Source: Acidobacteriota bacterium (GTDB lineage Bacteria > Acidobacteriota > Terriglobia > Terriglobales > Acidobacteriaceae). From it: 6,107 nucleotides of DNA. The stretch lies in NCBI GenBank assembly GCA_003225515.1, contig QIAK01000340.1, positions 605 to 6,711 of the forward strand, in the 5' to 3' direction. The position numbers and the translations under genes were made by a program. Positions within the stretch are counted from its first letter, which is position 1. Each line of letters begins with the position of its first letter. Below, piece after piece: positions 1-6,090 of the stretch. The notes beneath the pieces were generated by a model. The model had not been told where the DNA came from. It was given only the letters and a program-made list of their open reading frames with translations, and searched no databases.

Positions 1-2581
1 TCCCGAGACGCGCCTGCAGGTGTTGTTTCCCTTGCAGCGGCCGACAACGGGAATACAAGAAGCAGATGCCACGCCTGCCCGATCAGCAAAGACTAAGAGA
101 AAGACTACGCTTCTTGCAAAAGCTGCAAAAAATGTTGCGCCCAGAACGGAGTTACCTGATGCGATTAAGACTCGCCTGTTCGATCTGCGTAAGTCTGGGT
201 TCAACCGGCTGTACCAGAATGGAGAGGTGTACGAGTTTTCCACGCCGGAATCGCTACTGGATATCAACTTTGCGGAGCCGGTGTTTGTGCTGGTGGACCG
301 GCTTGTCGTTTCCGCCGACGCTCGCACCCGAATCGTGGATGCGATTGAGACTGCGTACCGGGAAGCAGGCGAGGTAATCTTTGAGGCTCCGGGCAATCAG
401 GAGCACGCAGAATCGGCGACAGAAGAAGCGGGCAAGAATGCCCGCTCCACACCGGCTACCCGCCTGCGGTTTGCGCAGAGATTCGAGTGCAAGCACTGCT
501 GCCTGCGTTATGAAGAGCCGGAGCCGCGACTGTTTTCTTTCAACAATCCTTACGGCGCGTGTCCGCGATGCCAGGGATTCGGAAACACGATCGATTTCGA
601 TCTCGACCTGGTGATCCCTGACAAGCTGAAGACGCTGGCCGAGTGTCCGATCGAGCCCTGGACGAAACCCAAGTATCGTCCGCTGTTCACCGATCTGAAG
701 CGCTTTGCCAAGCAGGCGGGGATTCCGCTGGATGTGCCGTGGGCAGACCTTGAGGACGAACACAGGAATCTGGTGTTGAACGGTGAAGGAAAGTTTCTCG
801 GCGTTCGCGGATTCTTCAATCACCTGGAGCGCAAGAAATATAAGTTGCACGTGCGCGTGTTTCTGAGCCGCTATCGGGGGTATTCGTTGTGTCCCGAATG
901 CAACGGATCGCGGCTTCGAATGGAAGCCCGCCAGGTGAAGATCAATGGGAAGAATATCTGCGAGGTTTGCGCCCTGACCGTGGAAGGTGCGCTGCGATTC
1001 TTTGAGCAGGTTGAGCTAAGCGCCGAGCAATCCGAAATTGCGGACAAATTGCTGCACGAGATTCGCGAGCGCCTGCGTTTTCTGAACAACGTTGGGCTGG
1101 AATATCTGACGCTGGATCGTCTATCGTCGACGCTGTCCGGTGGCGAAGCGCAGCGCATTCAGCTGGCCACGTCGCTGGGTTCGCGCCTGGTGGGCACCTT
1201 GTATGTGCTGGACGAGCCGTCGATTGGGCTACATCCGCGCGATACTCACCGTCTGATCAAGATCCTTCACGACCTGCGGGATCTGGGGAATACGATTCTG
1301 GTGGTCGAGCATGATCCCGACGTGATGCGCGCGGCGGACCGCATTCTGGATCTTGGCCCGGGAGCGGGTGAGAATGGCGGCAAACTGGTTGCGGAAGGGA
1401 CCTACAACGAAATTCTGCACAACCCGGTCTCTTTGACGGGGCGCTATCTTTCCGAGGATTTGCGGATTCAGGCGCCGCTGGTTCGCCGCAAGCCGGGAGC
1501 GCAGGCCATCAGTATTCGCGGAGTGCGCGCTAACAATCTCAAAGGCGTGGACATCAGCATTCCACTAGGCATGATCGTAGCCATCACCGGGGTCTCCGGC
1601 TCGGGTAAATCGACACTGCTGCATCAGGTGCTATATCGCGCGCTGGCGCAGGCCAAGCAGCAGTGTGGCAATGGAGCGACGGGCCCGGCCGCCAGTTGGG
1701 AGAGTCTGGAGGGTGACCAGTTTATTGAGGAAGTGGTGCTGGTCGATCAGTCGCCAATCGGGCGTACTCCGCGCTCGAATCCGGTCACGTACATCAAGGC
1801 GTTCGATGCGATCCGGGAGTTGTTCGCTTCCCTGCCCGAAGCCAAGAAGCGCGGGTTCGGGGCAGGACATTTTTCGTTCAACATTCCCGGGGGACGCTGC
1901 GAGAATTGCCAGGGCGACGGCACGGTCACAATCGAGATGCAATTCCTGGCCGATGTCGAACTCATTTGCGAGGAGTGCAAGGGCACGCGCTACAAGCCGA
2001 CCGTGCTTGAGGTGCGCTACCGCGGCAAGAACATTCACGAGGTGCTGAACCTGACCGTAAAGGAGGCACTCAAGTTCTTCGCCGAAGCCCCCAAGATCAC
2101 AGATAAGTTGCGATCCCTGGAAGAAGTGGGGCTGGGATATTTGCGGCTAGGTCAGTCTGCGACTACTCTTTCCGGCGGAGAGGCGCAACGTATGAAGTTG
2201 GCCGCACATCTGCAGCCGGCCTCTCGCGAGATAGGCCGAGGCATGTCGAGGAGCGAGGCGCGGCTCAAGCGCCGGCTGCTCTACATTTTCGACGAGCCCA
2301 CGACCGGGCTACATTTTGACGACGTCAGCAAACTCCTGGCTGCCTTTCGCCGTCTGATTGAAGCAGGGGGATCGATTGTCGTCATCGAGCACAACCTGGA
2401 GGTCATCAAGACGGCGGACTGGGTGATCGATCTGGGACCCGAAGGCGGGAGCCGGGGCGGCAAGGTGGTGGGAGCGGGACCGCCGGAAGCCATCGCCAAA
2501 TTGGCGGGATCTTACACGGGGAAGTATCTGGCGCAGATGCTGAACGGGAATGGAACATCGCGCTCCAATGGTCGTTCTTAG
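1..2581 (+). CDS. uvrA: UvrA excinuclease ABC subunit A (5'-truncated by window edge)
   Basis: UvrA is the ABC-type ATPase that, with UvrB, detects bulky DNA lesions in cytoplasmic nucleotide excision repair. The reading frame is open to the left edge (codons from base 2 read PETRLQVLFPL), so the GTG at 20 is internal; about 140 N-terminal residues, including the first Walker A, lie outside. Counting from that GTG as residue 1: first zinc finger C157/C160/C181/C184; first ABC signature LSGGEAQ 372-378; Walker B YVLDEPS 395-401; H-loop His431; second Walker A GVSGSGKST 524-532; DQSPIGRTPRSN 576-587; second zinc finger C627/C630/C650/C653; second signature 717-723; Walker B YIFDEPT 755-761; H-loop His791. 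All visible catalytic motifs are intact. Compared with E. coli UvrA from memory, it has a Lys/Arg-rich insertion near residues 10-45 in the UvrB-binding region, and about 14 extra residues between the second signature and Walker B. Its stop overlaps the next gene's start. Confidence 0.97.
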   Translation, partial: PETRLQVLFPLQRPTTGIQEADATPARSAKTKRKTTLLAKAAKNVAPRTELPDAIKTRLFDLRKSGFNRLYQNGEVYEFSTPESLLDINFAEPVFVLVDRLVVSADARTRIVDAIETAYREAGEVIFEAPGNQEHAESATEEAGKNARSTPATRLRFAQRFECKHCCLRYEEPEPRLFSFNNPYGACPRCQGFGNTIDFDLDLVIPDKLKTLAECPIEPWTKPKYRPLFTDLKRFAKQAGIPLDVPWADLEDEHRNLVLNGEGKFLGVRGFFNHLERKKYKLHVRVFLSRYRGYSLCPECNGSRLRMEARQVKINGKNICEVCALTVEGALRFFEQVELSAEQSEIADKLLHEIRERLRFLNNVGLEYLTLDRLSSTLSGGEAQRIQLATSLGSRLVGTLYVLDEPSIGLHPRDTHRLIKILHDLRDLGNTILVVEHDPDVMRAADRILDLGPGAGENGGKLVAEGTYNEILHNPVSLTGRYLSEDLRIQAPLVRRKPGAQAISIRGVRANNLKGVDISIPLGMIVAITGVSGSGKSTLLHQVLYRALAQAKQQCGNGATGPAASWESLEGDQFIEEVVLVDQSPIGRTPRSNPVTYIKAFDAIRELFASLPEAKKRGFGAGHFSFNIPGGRCENCQGDGTVTIEMQFLADVELICEECKGTRYKPTVLEVRYRGKNIHEVLNLTVKEALKFFAEAPKITDKLRSLEEVGLGYLRLGQSATTLSGGEAQRMKLAAHLQPASREIGRGMSRSEARLKRRLLYIFDEPTTGLHFDDVSKLLAAFRRLIEAGGSIVVIEHNLEVIKTADWVIDLGPEGGSRGGKVVGAGPPEAIAKLAGSYTGKYLAQMLNGNGTSRSNGRS

Positions 2582-3986
2582 ATTTCTGGCGGTCGCGCTT
2601 CTGGCCTGGCCGATGGCCTTCGTCCACGCCCAGGGAGCGAACGCGTCTGCGGCCCCTCAAAATCAGAATGGTCCCCCGGCAGAACAGTCCTCATCGCAAG
2701 CGGAGGGCTCTTCTTCCAGCGCGCGTCACAAATCAAAATCAGGGCAAGCCGTCCGTCACACGACGGTTGCCGAGGAGGTCGGTCCGGCGCCGGAGCTGGC
2801 CAAGGCGGAAGAATTGATTCAAAAACAGGATTACGCCGCGGCCGAGCCACTGCTGCAGAAGATTCTTGCCGGAGATGCGGTGAACGATCCCGCGAACTAC
2901 GTGGCGTGGTTTGATCTGGGATTTGTAGAGAACGGACTAGGCAAAACGAACGACTCGATCGCGGCATATCGCAAGTCAGTCGCGGTGAAGCCAGACGTTT
3001 TTGAATCGAACCTGAATTTGGGCCTTCAACTCGCCAAGGCCGGCGCACCTGATGCTGAACAATTTCTTCGCGCCGCCACTCAGCTTAAGCCCACGAGCCA
3101 CGTCGCCGAAGGACAAGCGAGAGCATGGCTTTCGCTGGCGCACGTGCTCGAACCATCGAAGCCGGAGGAAGCGATAGCCGCATACCAGAGGGCGGCGGTG
3201 TTGCAGCCTAAGGACCCCGAGCCTCACCTGGCTGCGGGACAGCTCCTCGAAAAACAAGGCAAGCCGGCCGAGGCCGAACGCGAATACAAGCAGGCGCTCG
3301 CGCTTAATCCCGCTTCGGATGCAGTGACCGCGCTGGCGAATATTTACATGCGCAGCCACCGCCTGCCTGAAGCGGAAACGGAACTGCGTAAGTTGGTGGC
3401 GACAAATCCCCAGCAGGCCGACGCCCGCATTCAATTGGGGCGAGTACTGGCGGCCGACGGCAAATACGATGACGCGATTGCCGAACTCCAGGCCGGAGCC
3501 AAGATGGTTCCGGCGGATGTTTCCTTGCAGCGCGATCTGGCGGACCTCTACATCGAGGACAAGAAGTATGACCAGGCCGAAGTGGCTTATCGTGGACTGC
3601 TCAAGAGCAATCCCAATGATGCCGCACTGCACCAGAGCCTCGGTAAATCGCTGCTCGAACAAAAAAAGTTCGCCGACGCACAGAAGGAATTTCTTGAAGC
3701 GGTGAAGATCAACCCTAAGCTGGGACCGGCGTACGGCGACCTGGCATTCGCCGCGAGTGAGAACAAGGATTATCCGCTGACGATCAAGGCTCTCGATGTA
3801 CGGGCGAAATTGCTGCCCGAGGAGCCCATCACGTATTTTCTGCGGGCGTCGGCCTATGACCATCTCAAGGACTTCAAGAGGGCGTCGGCGAATTTTCACC
3901 TCTTTCTCAAAGCTGCCAACGGGAAGTATCCTGAACAGGAATGGCAGGCGAAGCACCGGCTCATCGCCATCGAGCCAAAAAAATAG
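2568..3986 (+). CDS. Exported TPR-repeat protein
   Basis: This is a tetratricopeptide-repeat protein, a helical scaffold for protein-protein contacts; its partner cannot be read from the sequence. The start chosen is ATG 2568 because it gives a clean signal peptide (MVVLRFLAVALLAWPMAFVHA, cleavage after VHA). ATG 2550, six codons earlier, is also open; neither has a good ribosome binding site, so translation is probably coupled to uvrA, which ends at 2581. Residue numbers below count from ATG 2550. Residues 28-75 are a low-complexity Ser/Gln/Ala/Asn linker. From about 80 to 465 there are roughly eleven 34-residue TPR units, with typical G/A/Y/P positions, e.g. GKYDDAIAELQAGAKMVP (304-321) and KKFADAQKEFLEAVKINP (372-389). 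There is no transmembrane segment after the signal peptide and no catalytic domain. It is likely periplasmic or secreted. A role in envelope assembly or secretion would be a guess. Confidence 0.9.
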   Translation: MVVLRFLAVALLAWPMAFVHAQGANASAAPQNQNGPPAEQSSSQAEGSSSSARHKSKSGQAVRHTTVAEEVGPAPELAKAEELIQKQDYAAAEPLLQKILAGDAVNDPANYVAWFDLGFVENGLGKTNDSIAAYRKSVAVKPDVFESNLNLGLQLAKAGAPDAEQFLRAATQLKPTSHVAEGQARAWLSLAHVLEPSKPEEAIAAYQRAAVLQPKDPEPHLAAGQLLEKQGKPAEAEREYKQALALNPASDAVTALANIYMRSHRLPEAETELRKLVATNPQQADARIQLGRVLAADGKYDDAIAELQAGAKMVPADVSLQRDLADLYIEDKKYDQAEVAYRGLLKSNPNDAALHQSLGKSLLEQKKFADAQKEFLEAVKINPKLGPAYGDLAFAASENKDYPLTIKALDVRAKLLPEEPITYFLRASAYDHLKDFKRASANFHLFLKAANGKYPEQEWQAKHRLIAIEPKK

Positions 3987-3995
3987 GTCCGCTCC

Positions 3996-4000
3996 AGGAG
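3996..4000 (+). promoter_or_regulatory. Strong ribosome binding site for the first small exported protein
   Basis: AGGAG lies 7 bases upstream of ATG 4008, a textbook Shine-Dalgarno position. It fixes the start of the following gene. It sits in the 21-base gap after the TPR gene's TAG stop (3984-3986), with no room for an obvious terminator, which supports co-transcription. Confidence 0.85.
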
Positions 4001-4007
4001 TGAGCTC

Positions 4008-4472
4008 ATGCTTCGAGTGAGGTACGTGGTCCGGCTGTGCGGAACGGTCTCTCTGTTGGCACTCGCTACACTCATGGCCCGCGCCGCTCCGAATAGCGAT
4101 GTGACGGTTGAGCAGATGAAGGCGCGTGTCTCTTCAGCGAGCGTCGGCGACCGGCCTCACTTATGTGTGCAGATTGCGCAGAAGCAACTTGCAGAGACCG
4201 ATAAGTTGTACGCAGCCGGCGATTTGGAAAAAGGCCAGGCCGCATTGCTGGATGTGGTGACCTACTGCGAATTGGCGCGGGACTATGCGATCCAATCGCG
4301 CAAATATCAAAAGCAAAGCGAGATTGCGGTGCGCACGATGACTCGCAGGATTTCTGAGCTCATGCACTCGCTCGGCCAGAACGACCAGGCGCCGTTGAAG
4401 GATGCGGTCGATCGGCTCCAGCGCGTGAGAGATGATCTGTTGAAAGCCATGTTTCCGAAAGGAGCCAAATGA
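4008..4472 (+). CDS. Small exported helical protein (154 aa), conserved-hypothetical type
   Basis: I do not recognise a named family. The product starts with a clear signal peptide (RVRYVVRLCGTVSLLALATL then MARA, cleavage likely after Ala26). C11 lies in the n-region without a hydrophobic run before it, so this is not a lipoprotein. The mature part is about 128 residues, highly charged, and by composition almost all helix. It has a GDLEKGQAALLDVVTYCELA segment at 71-90 and a basic, possibly coiled stretch at 97-120 (SRKYQKQSEIAVRTMTRRIS and on). Two cysteines remain in the mature protein (C53, C87) and could form a disulfide if exported. It overlaps the next gene by ATGA, so the two are probably translated together. 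The layout of this protein resembles that of its downstream neighbour, which suggests distant paralogy. Similar small proteins are, as I recall, found in Acidobacteriota; this needs a search. Confidence 0.85.
   Translation: MLRVRYVVRLCGTVSLLALATLMARAAPNSDVTVEQMKARVSSASVGDRPHLCVQIAQKQLAETDKLYAAGDLEKGQAALLDVVTYCELARDYAIQSRKYQKQSEIAVRTMTRRISELMHSLGQNDQAPLKDAVDRLQRVRDDLLKAMFPKGAK
4460..4464 (+). promoter_or_regulatory. Ribosome binding site inside the end of the preceding gene
   Basis: AGGAG (within AAAGGAG, 4458-4464) lies 4 bases upstream of ATG 4469, inside the last codons of the preceding gene. Together with the ATGA stop/start overlap at 4469-4472, it points to translational coupling of the two small exported proteins and so to a fixed ratio between them. 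Confidence 0.8.
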
Positions 4473-5056
4473 CAGCGAAGCTGCTGCGGACTTCTCTGCT
4501 TAAGTTCGGCATGTGCGTGACCCTGGTGCTGGTGGCCGGTTCGATTGCTCAGGCGCAGCGTCATCGCGAGCCTCTCACGCAGCCGGAAATCGATCAGATT
4601 CGTGATGCAAGTTGGGAGCCGAAGCAAAGGCTGTCGCTCTACGTGCAGTTCACCCGCGCCCGCCTGGTAAAGCTGGAGCAGATGCGCAGCGACCCTAAGA
4701 CCAAGGACCGTGCCCGGCAGACGCACGATATGCTCGACGACATCCAGTTGCTGTACGACGAACTGAACGACAATATCGATACCTACGTCGAGCGCAAGGA
4801 CGACATTCGCAAGCCGCTGAAATTTATCATTGAAGCGGATACTGAGTTTCAGGCGAAGTTGCGCGCTTTGAAAGATGCGCCCGATGTTTCTGCCGAGGAA
4901 TCGCAGCAGTATCAATTTGTTTTGAACGATATTCTCGAAACCGTAGACAGTTCGGCAGAGGATCACCGCAAGACTCTGGCAGATCAGGAAGATGCCGCCA
5001 GGCACAAGAAGCTGAATTCGAATTCAAGCGCAAAAAGCGCGGGCAGGCCGGAGTAG
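4469..5056 (+). CDS. Small exported charged helical protein (195 aa), conserved-hypothetical type
   Basis: No named family is recognised. An N-terminal signal peptide (MTAKLLRTSLLKFGMCVTLV then LVAGSIAQA, cleavage likely after Ala29) is followed by a very charged, helix-rich mature chain with no further membrane segment and no mature cysteine. The core is residues 36-135: LTQPEIDQIRDASWEPKQR leads into a helical segment around RARLVKLEQMRSDPKTKDRA, then DMLDDIQLLYDELNDNIDTY (88-107) and RKDDIRKPLKFIIEADTEFQ (109-128). Residues 136-177 form a further acidic, probably helical stretch. The tail (178-195) is short, Ser/Asn/Lys-rich and probably disordered. Start ATG 4469 is fixed by the AGGAG and the ATGA overlap. 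It is the last gene of the apparent operon, and its TAG stop merges with the G-rich repeat that follows. A structural or binding role in the periplasm is likely, but the function is unknown. Confidence 0.85.
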   Translation: MTAKLLRTSLLKFGMCVTLVLVAGSIAQAQRHREPLTQPEIDQIRDASWEPKQRLSLYVQFTRARLVKLEQMRSDPKTKDRARQTHDMLDDIQLLYDELNDNIDTYVERKDDIRKPLKFIIEADTEFQAKLRALKDAPDVSAEESQQYQFVLNDILETVDSSAEDHRKTLADQEDAARHKKLNSNSSAKSAGRPE

Positions 5057-5102
5057 GTCAGGGGTTAGGGGTCAGAGGTTAGGGTCAGGGGTTAGGGGTC
5101 AG
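5054..5102 (+). repeat. G-rich heptad tandem repeat, GGGGTTA/GGGGTCA alternating
   Basis: Consecutive units read GGGGTTA (5061-5067), GGGGTCA (5068-5074), GAGGTTA (5075-5081), GGGTCA (5082-5087), GGGGTTA (5088-5094) and GGGGTCA (5095-5101). They are preceded by a degenerate TAGGTCA (5054-5060) that includes the stop codon of the preceding gene. The result is a 14-base unit (GGGGTTAGGGGTCA) present about three times, with errors in the middle copy. G-runs at 5068-5071, 5082-5084, 5088-5091 and 5095-5098 could form a G-quadruplex, with one loop of 10 bases, on the coding strand and in the mRNA 3' end. Confidence 0.85.
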
Positions 5103-5117
5103 CGATCAGTTGGTCGC
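5102..5117 (+). other. Short hairpin after the operon
   Basis: GCGATC (5102-5107) pairs with GGTCGC (5112-5117), six pairs including one T-G wobble, around an AGTT loop. It lies 46 bases past the last operon stop, directly after the G-rich repeat. No T-run follows, so it is not a classical intrinsic terminator. It could stabilise the mRNA 3' end or be chance. Confidence 0.3.
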
Positions 5118-5176
5118 GTTAGCGTGATGCTTGTGCCAACTCTTCGACAAACAGCTAAGTCAACCTGCAACCGCGT

Positions 5177-5189
5177 TCGGCATTGCCGA
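5177..5189. other. Perfect dyad TCGGCATTGCCGA in the intergenic region
   Basis: Six-base arms TCGGCA and TGCCGA flank a single central T. It lies in the 215-base non-coding stretch 5057-5271, about 83 bases before the metalloprotease start. The heptamer AGTCAAC occurs on each side (5158-5164 and 5191-5197). It could be an operator or a short hairpin. No T-run follows it. The rest of 5118-5256 shows nothing I can interpret. Confidence 0.3.
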
Positions 5190-5271
5190 GAGTCAACACG
5201 CCCCACCTGGCCCTTTAACCCTCATTCATGTTCTCTGCCCTGTCCGCTGGCCGTGCTAACCTAGTCTCACC

Positions 5272-5953
5272 GTGCGACCAGGGCTGGTTGAACTTTTTCA
5301 GGAAATATACCGCGAGCTGCGGCCCGCTGCTTCCATTCCAGATCTCAAGATTGAATTCTTTCCCTTTGCCAATGTGAATAACACCATCCGTTTACGAGAC
5401 GGACGGCTCCTGGTGCGGCTTTCCGATCTGCTGGAAGGAGCGCCAGACTCAGTCCTTCGCGCCATCGCGCATATTCTTCTGGCCAAGATGTACCGCAAGC
5501 CGATTGATCGCGTACAGGCGGCGCGCTATCGAAAACATGTTGCCAGTCACGACATTGCACGCCAGGTTCATCTCGTTCGCCAGATCCGCGGCCGCAAGCG
5601 GCTAGGTTCGGCACGCGGCCACTTCTATGATCTGGATACGATTTTTGAAGGATTGAACGCCCGCTTTTTTCACGGACTGCTGGCCCGCCCGCAGATGAGT
5701 TGGAGTCAGACCAAGACGCATTCTCGGCCACTACGATCCCGCGCACAACGCGATTATCATCAGCACAATTTTCGATCACCCAGGCTTACCCGCATACGTG
5801 CTGGAATACATCGTTTACCACGAGATGCTGCACTTGAAACATCCGGTCAGGCTGCGGGGAAGCCGGCGTTGTGTGCACTCGGCGGAATTTCAGGCAGAAG
5901 AAAAACTGTTTCCGCACATGGCAGAGGCGAATGCCTTTCTGAAGCGGATGTAA
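5272..5953 (+). pseudogene. SprT-like zinc metalloprotease, interrupted by a frameshift
   Basis: Start GTG 5272 is the only plausible one: an in-frame TAA lies at 5257-5259, and no Shine-Dalgarno is visible. Residues 1-117 (FFPFANVNNTIRLRDGRLLV, LSDLLEGAP, AHILLAKMYRKPIDR) and 118-145 (FYDLDTIFEGLNARFFHGLL, RPQMSWS) fit the SprT-like family, whose members are HExxH zinc-dependent proteins. After about base 5715 the family similarity leaves this frame and continues in the +1 frame: RRILGHYDPAHNAIIIST, then AYVLEYIVYHEMLHLKHPV with HEMLH at 5819-5833, then CVHSAEF with the probable third zinc ligand His at 5876-5878, ending LKRM at TAA 5951-5953. The first frame reads on to 5988 with a tail that resembles nothing. 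A TGA in the +1 frame at 5696-5698 places the shift after it. As written, the encoded protein lacks its active site. A sequencing or assembly error is equally possible. The joined length would be about 227 residues. Confidence 0.8.
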
Positions 5954-6019
5954 GTCAAAATCCAACAAAACAATCAACGCATTGCTGATGTTTCTGTGTG
6001 GGCGGAGCTCGCGTGCCGG

Positions 6020-6033
6020 CCCCTGAAAAGGGG
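6020..6033 (+). other. Five-pair hairpin with GAAA tetraloop
   Basis: CCCCT (6020-6024) pairs with AGGGG (6029-6033) around a GAAA loop. It lies 67 bases after the metalloprotease stop and 58 bases before the next start codon. It lacks a following T-run, so it is a poor candidate for an intrinsic terminator. The rest of 5954-6090 holds an AT-rich stretch but no gene. Confidence 0.3.
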
Positions 6034-6046
6034 GTAAACTGATAAG

Positions 6047-6070
6047 TTGCGAAATTGATATTTATAAACA
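6047..6070 (+). promoter_or_regulatory. AT-rich putative promoter region for the last gene
   Basis: A sharp AT-rich stretch (TTGCGA at 6047-6052, TATAAA at 6063-6068) stands out from its GC-rich surroundings, 22-44 bases before the start at 6091. The spacing between the two hexamers (10 bases) is too short for a standard sigma-70 pair, so only a -10-like element is supported. Confidence 0.3.
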
Positions 6071-6080
6071 AGAAAAGACC

Positions 6081-6084
6081 GGAG
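6081..6084 (+). promoter_or_regulatory. Ribosome binding site for the last, partial gene
   Basis: GGAG lies 6 bases upstream of ATG 6091, a normal Shine-Dalgarno spacing. It supports this ATG as a real start although only six codons are visible. Confidence 0.6.
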
Positions 6085-6090
6085 CCCGGA

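Noticed and set aside
20..22. GTG as the true start of uvrA
   Set aside because: The frame is open to the window edge with UvrA-like residues before it, and the protein from here would lack the first Walker A.
254..850. Minus-strand open frame of 198 codons inside uvrA
   Set aside because: It is opposite well-conserved UvrA sequence including the first zinc finger, so it is a shadow frame.
890..970. Possible third zinc finger in UvrA (C291, C294, C314, C317)
   Set aside because: The spacing resembles CxxC-x19-CxxC, but as I recall C317 is common in UvrA proteins without a zinc site here, and this segment is not a known zinc module. It is probably coincidental.
2976..3956. Long open frame (326 codons) on the minus strand
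   Set aside because: It lies wholly opposite the TPR gene, whose repeats and signal peptide are clear. The minus-strand product shows no recognisable domain, and such frames are common opposite GC-rich genes.
4307..5005. Open frame of 232 codons on the minus strand across the two small genes
   Set aside because: The + strand genes have ribosome binding sites, signal peptides and an ATGA overlap. The minus-strand frame has no family signature.
5013..5026. 14-base palindrome TGAATTCGAATTCA
   Set aside because: It is inside coding sequence for Leu-Asn-Ser-Asn-Ser in a low-complexity tail. A tandem pair of GAATTC explains it and no function is suggested.
5720..5988. C-terminal 85-90 residues of the frame that runs to 5988
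   Set aside because: The composition is Arg/Ser/His-rich and matches no family, while the overlapping +1 frame carries the HEMLH and CVHSAEF motifs.
6020..6040. Intrinsic terminator after the metalloprotease gene
   Set aside because: The stem is only five pairs and no T-run follows the hairpin.
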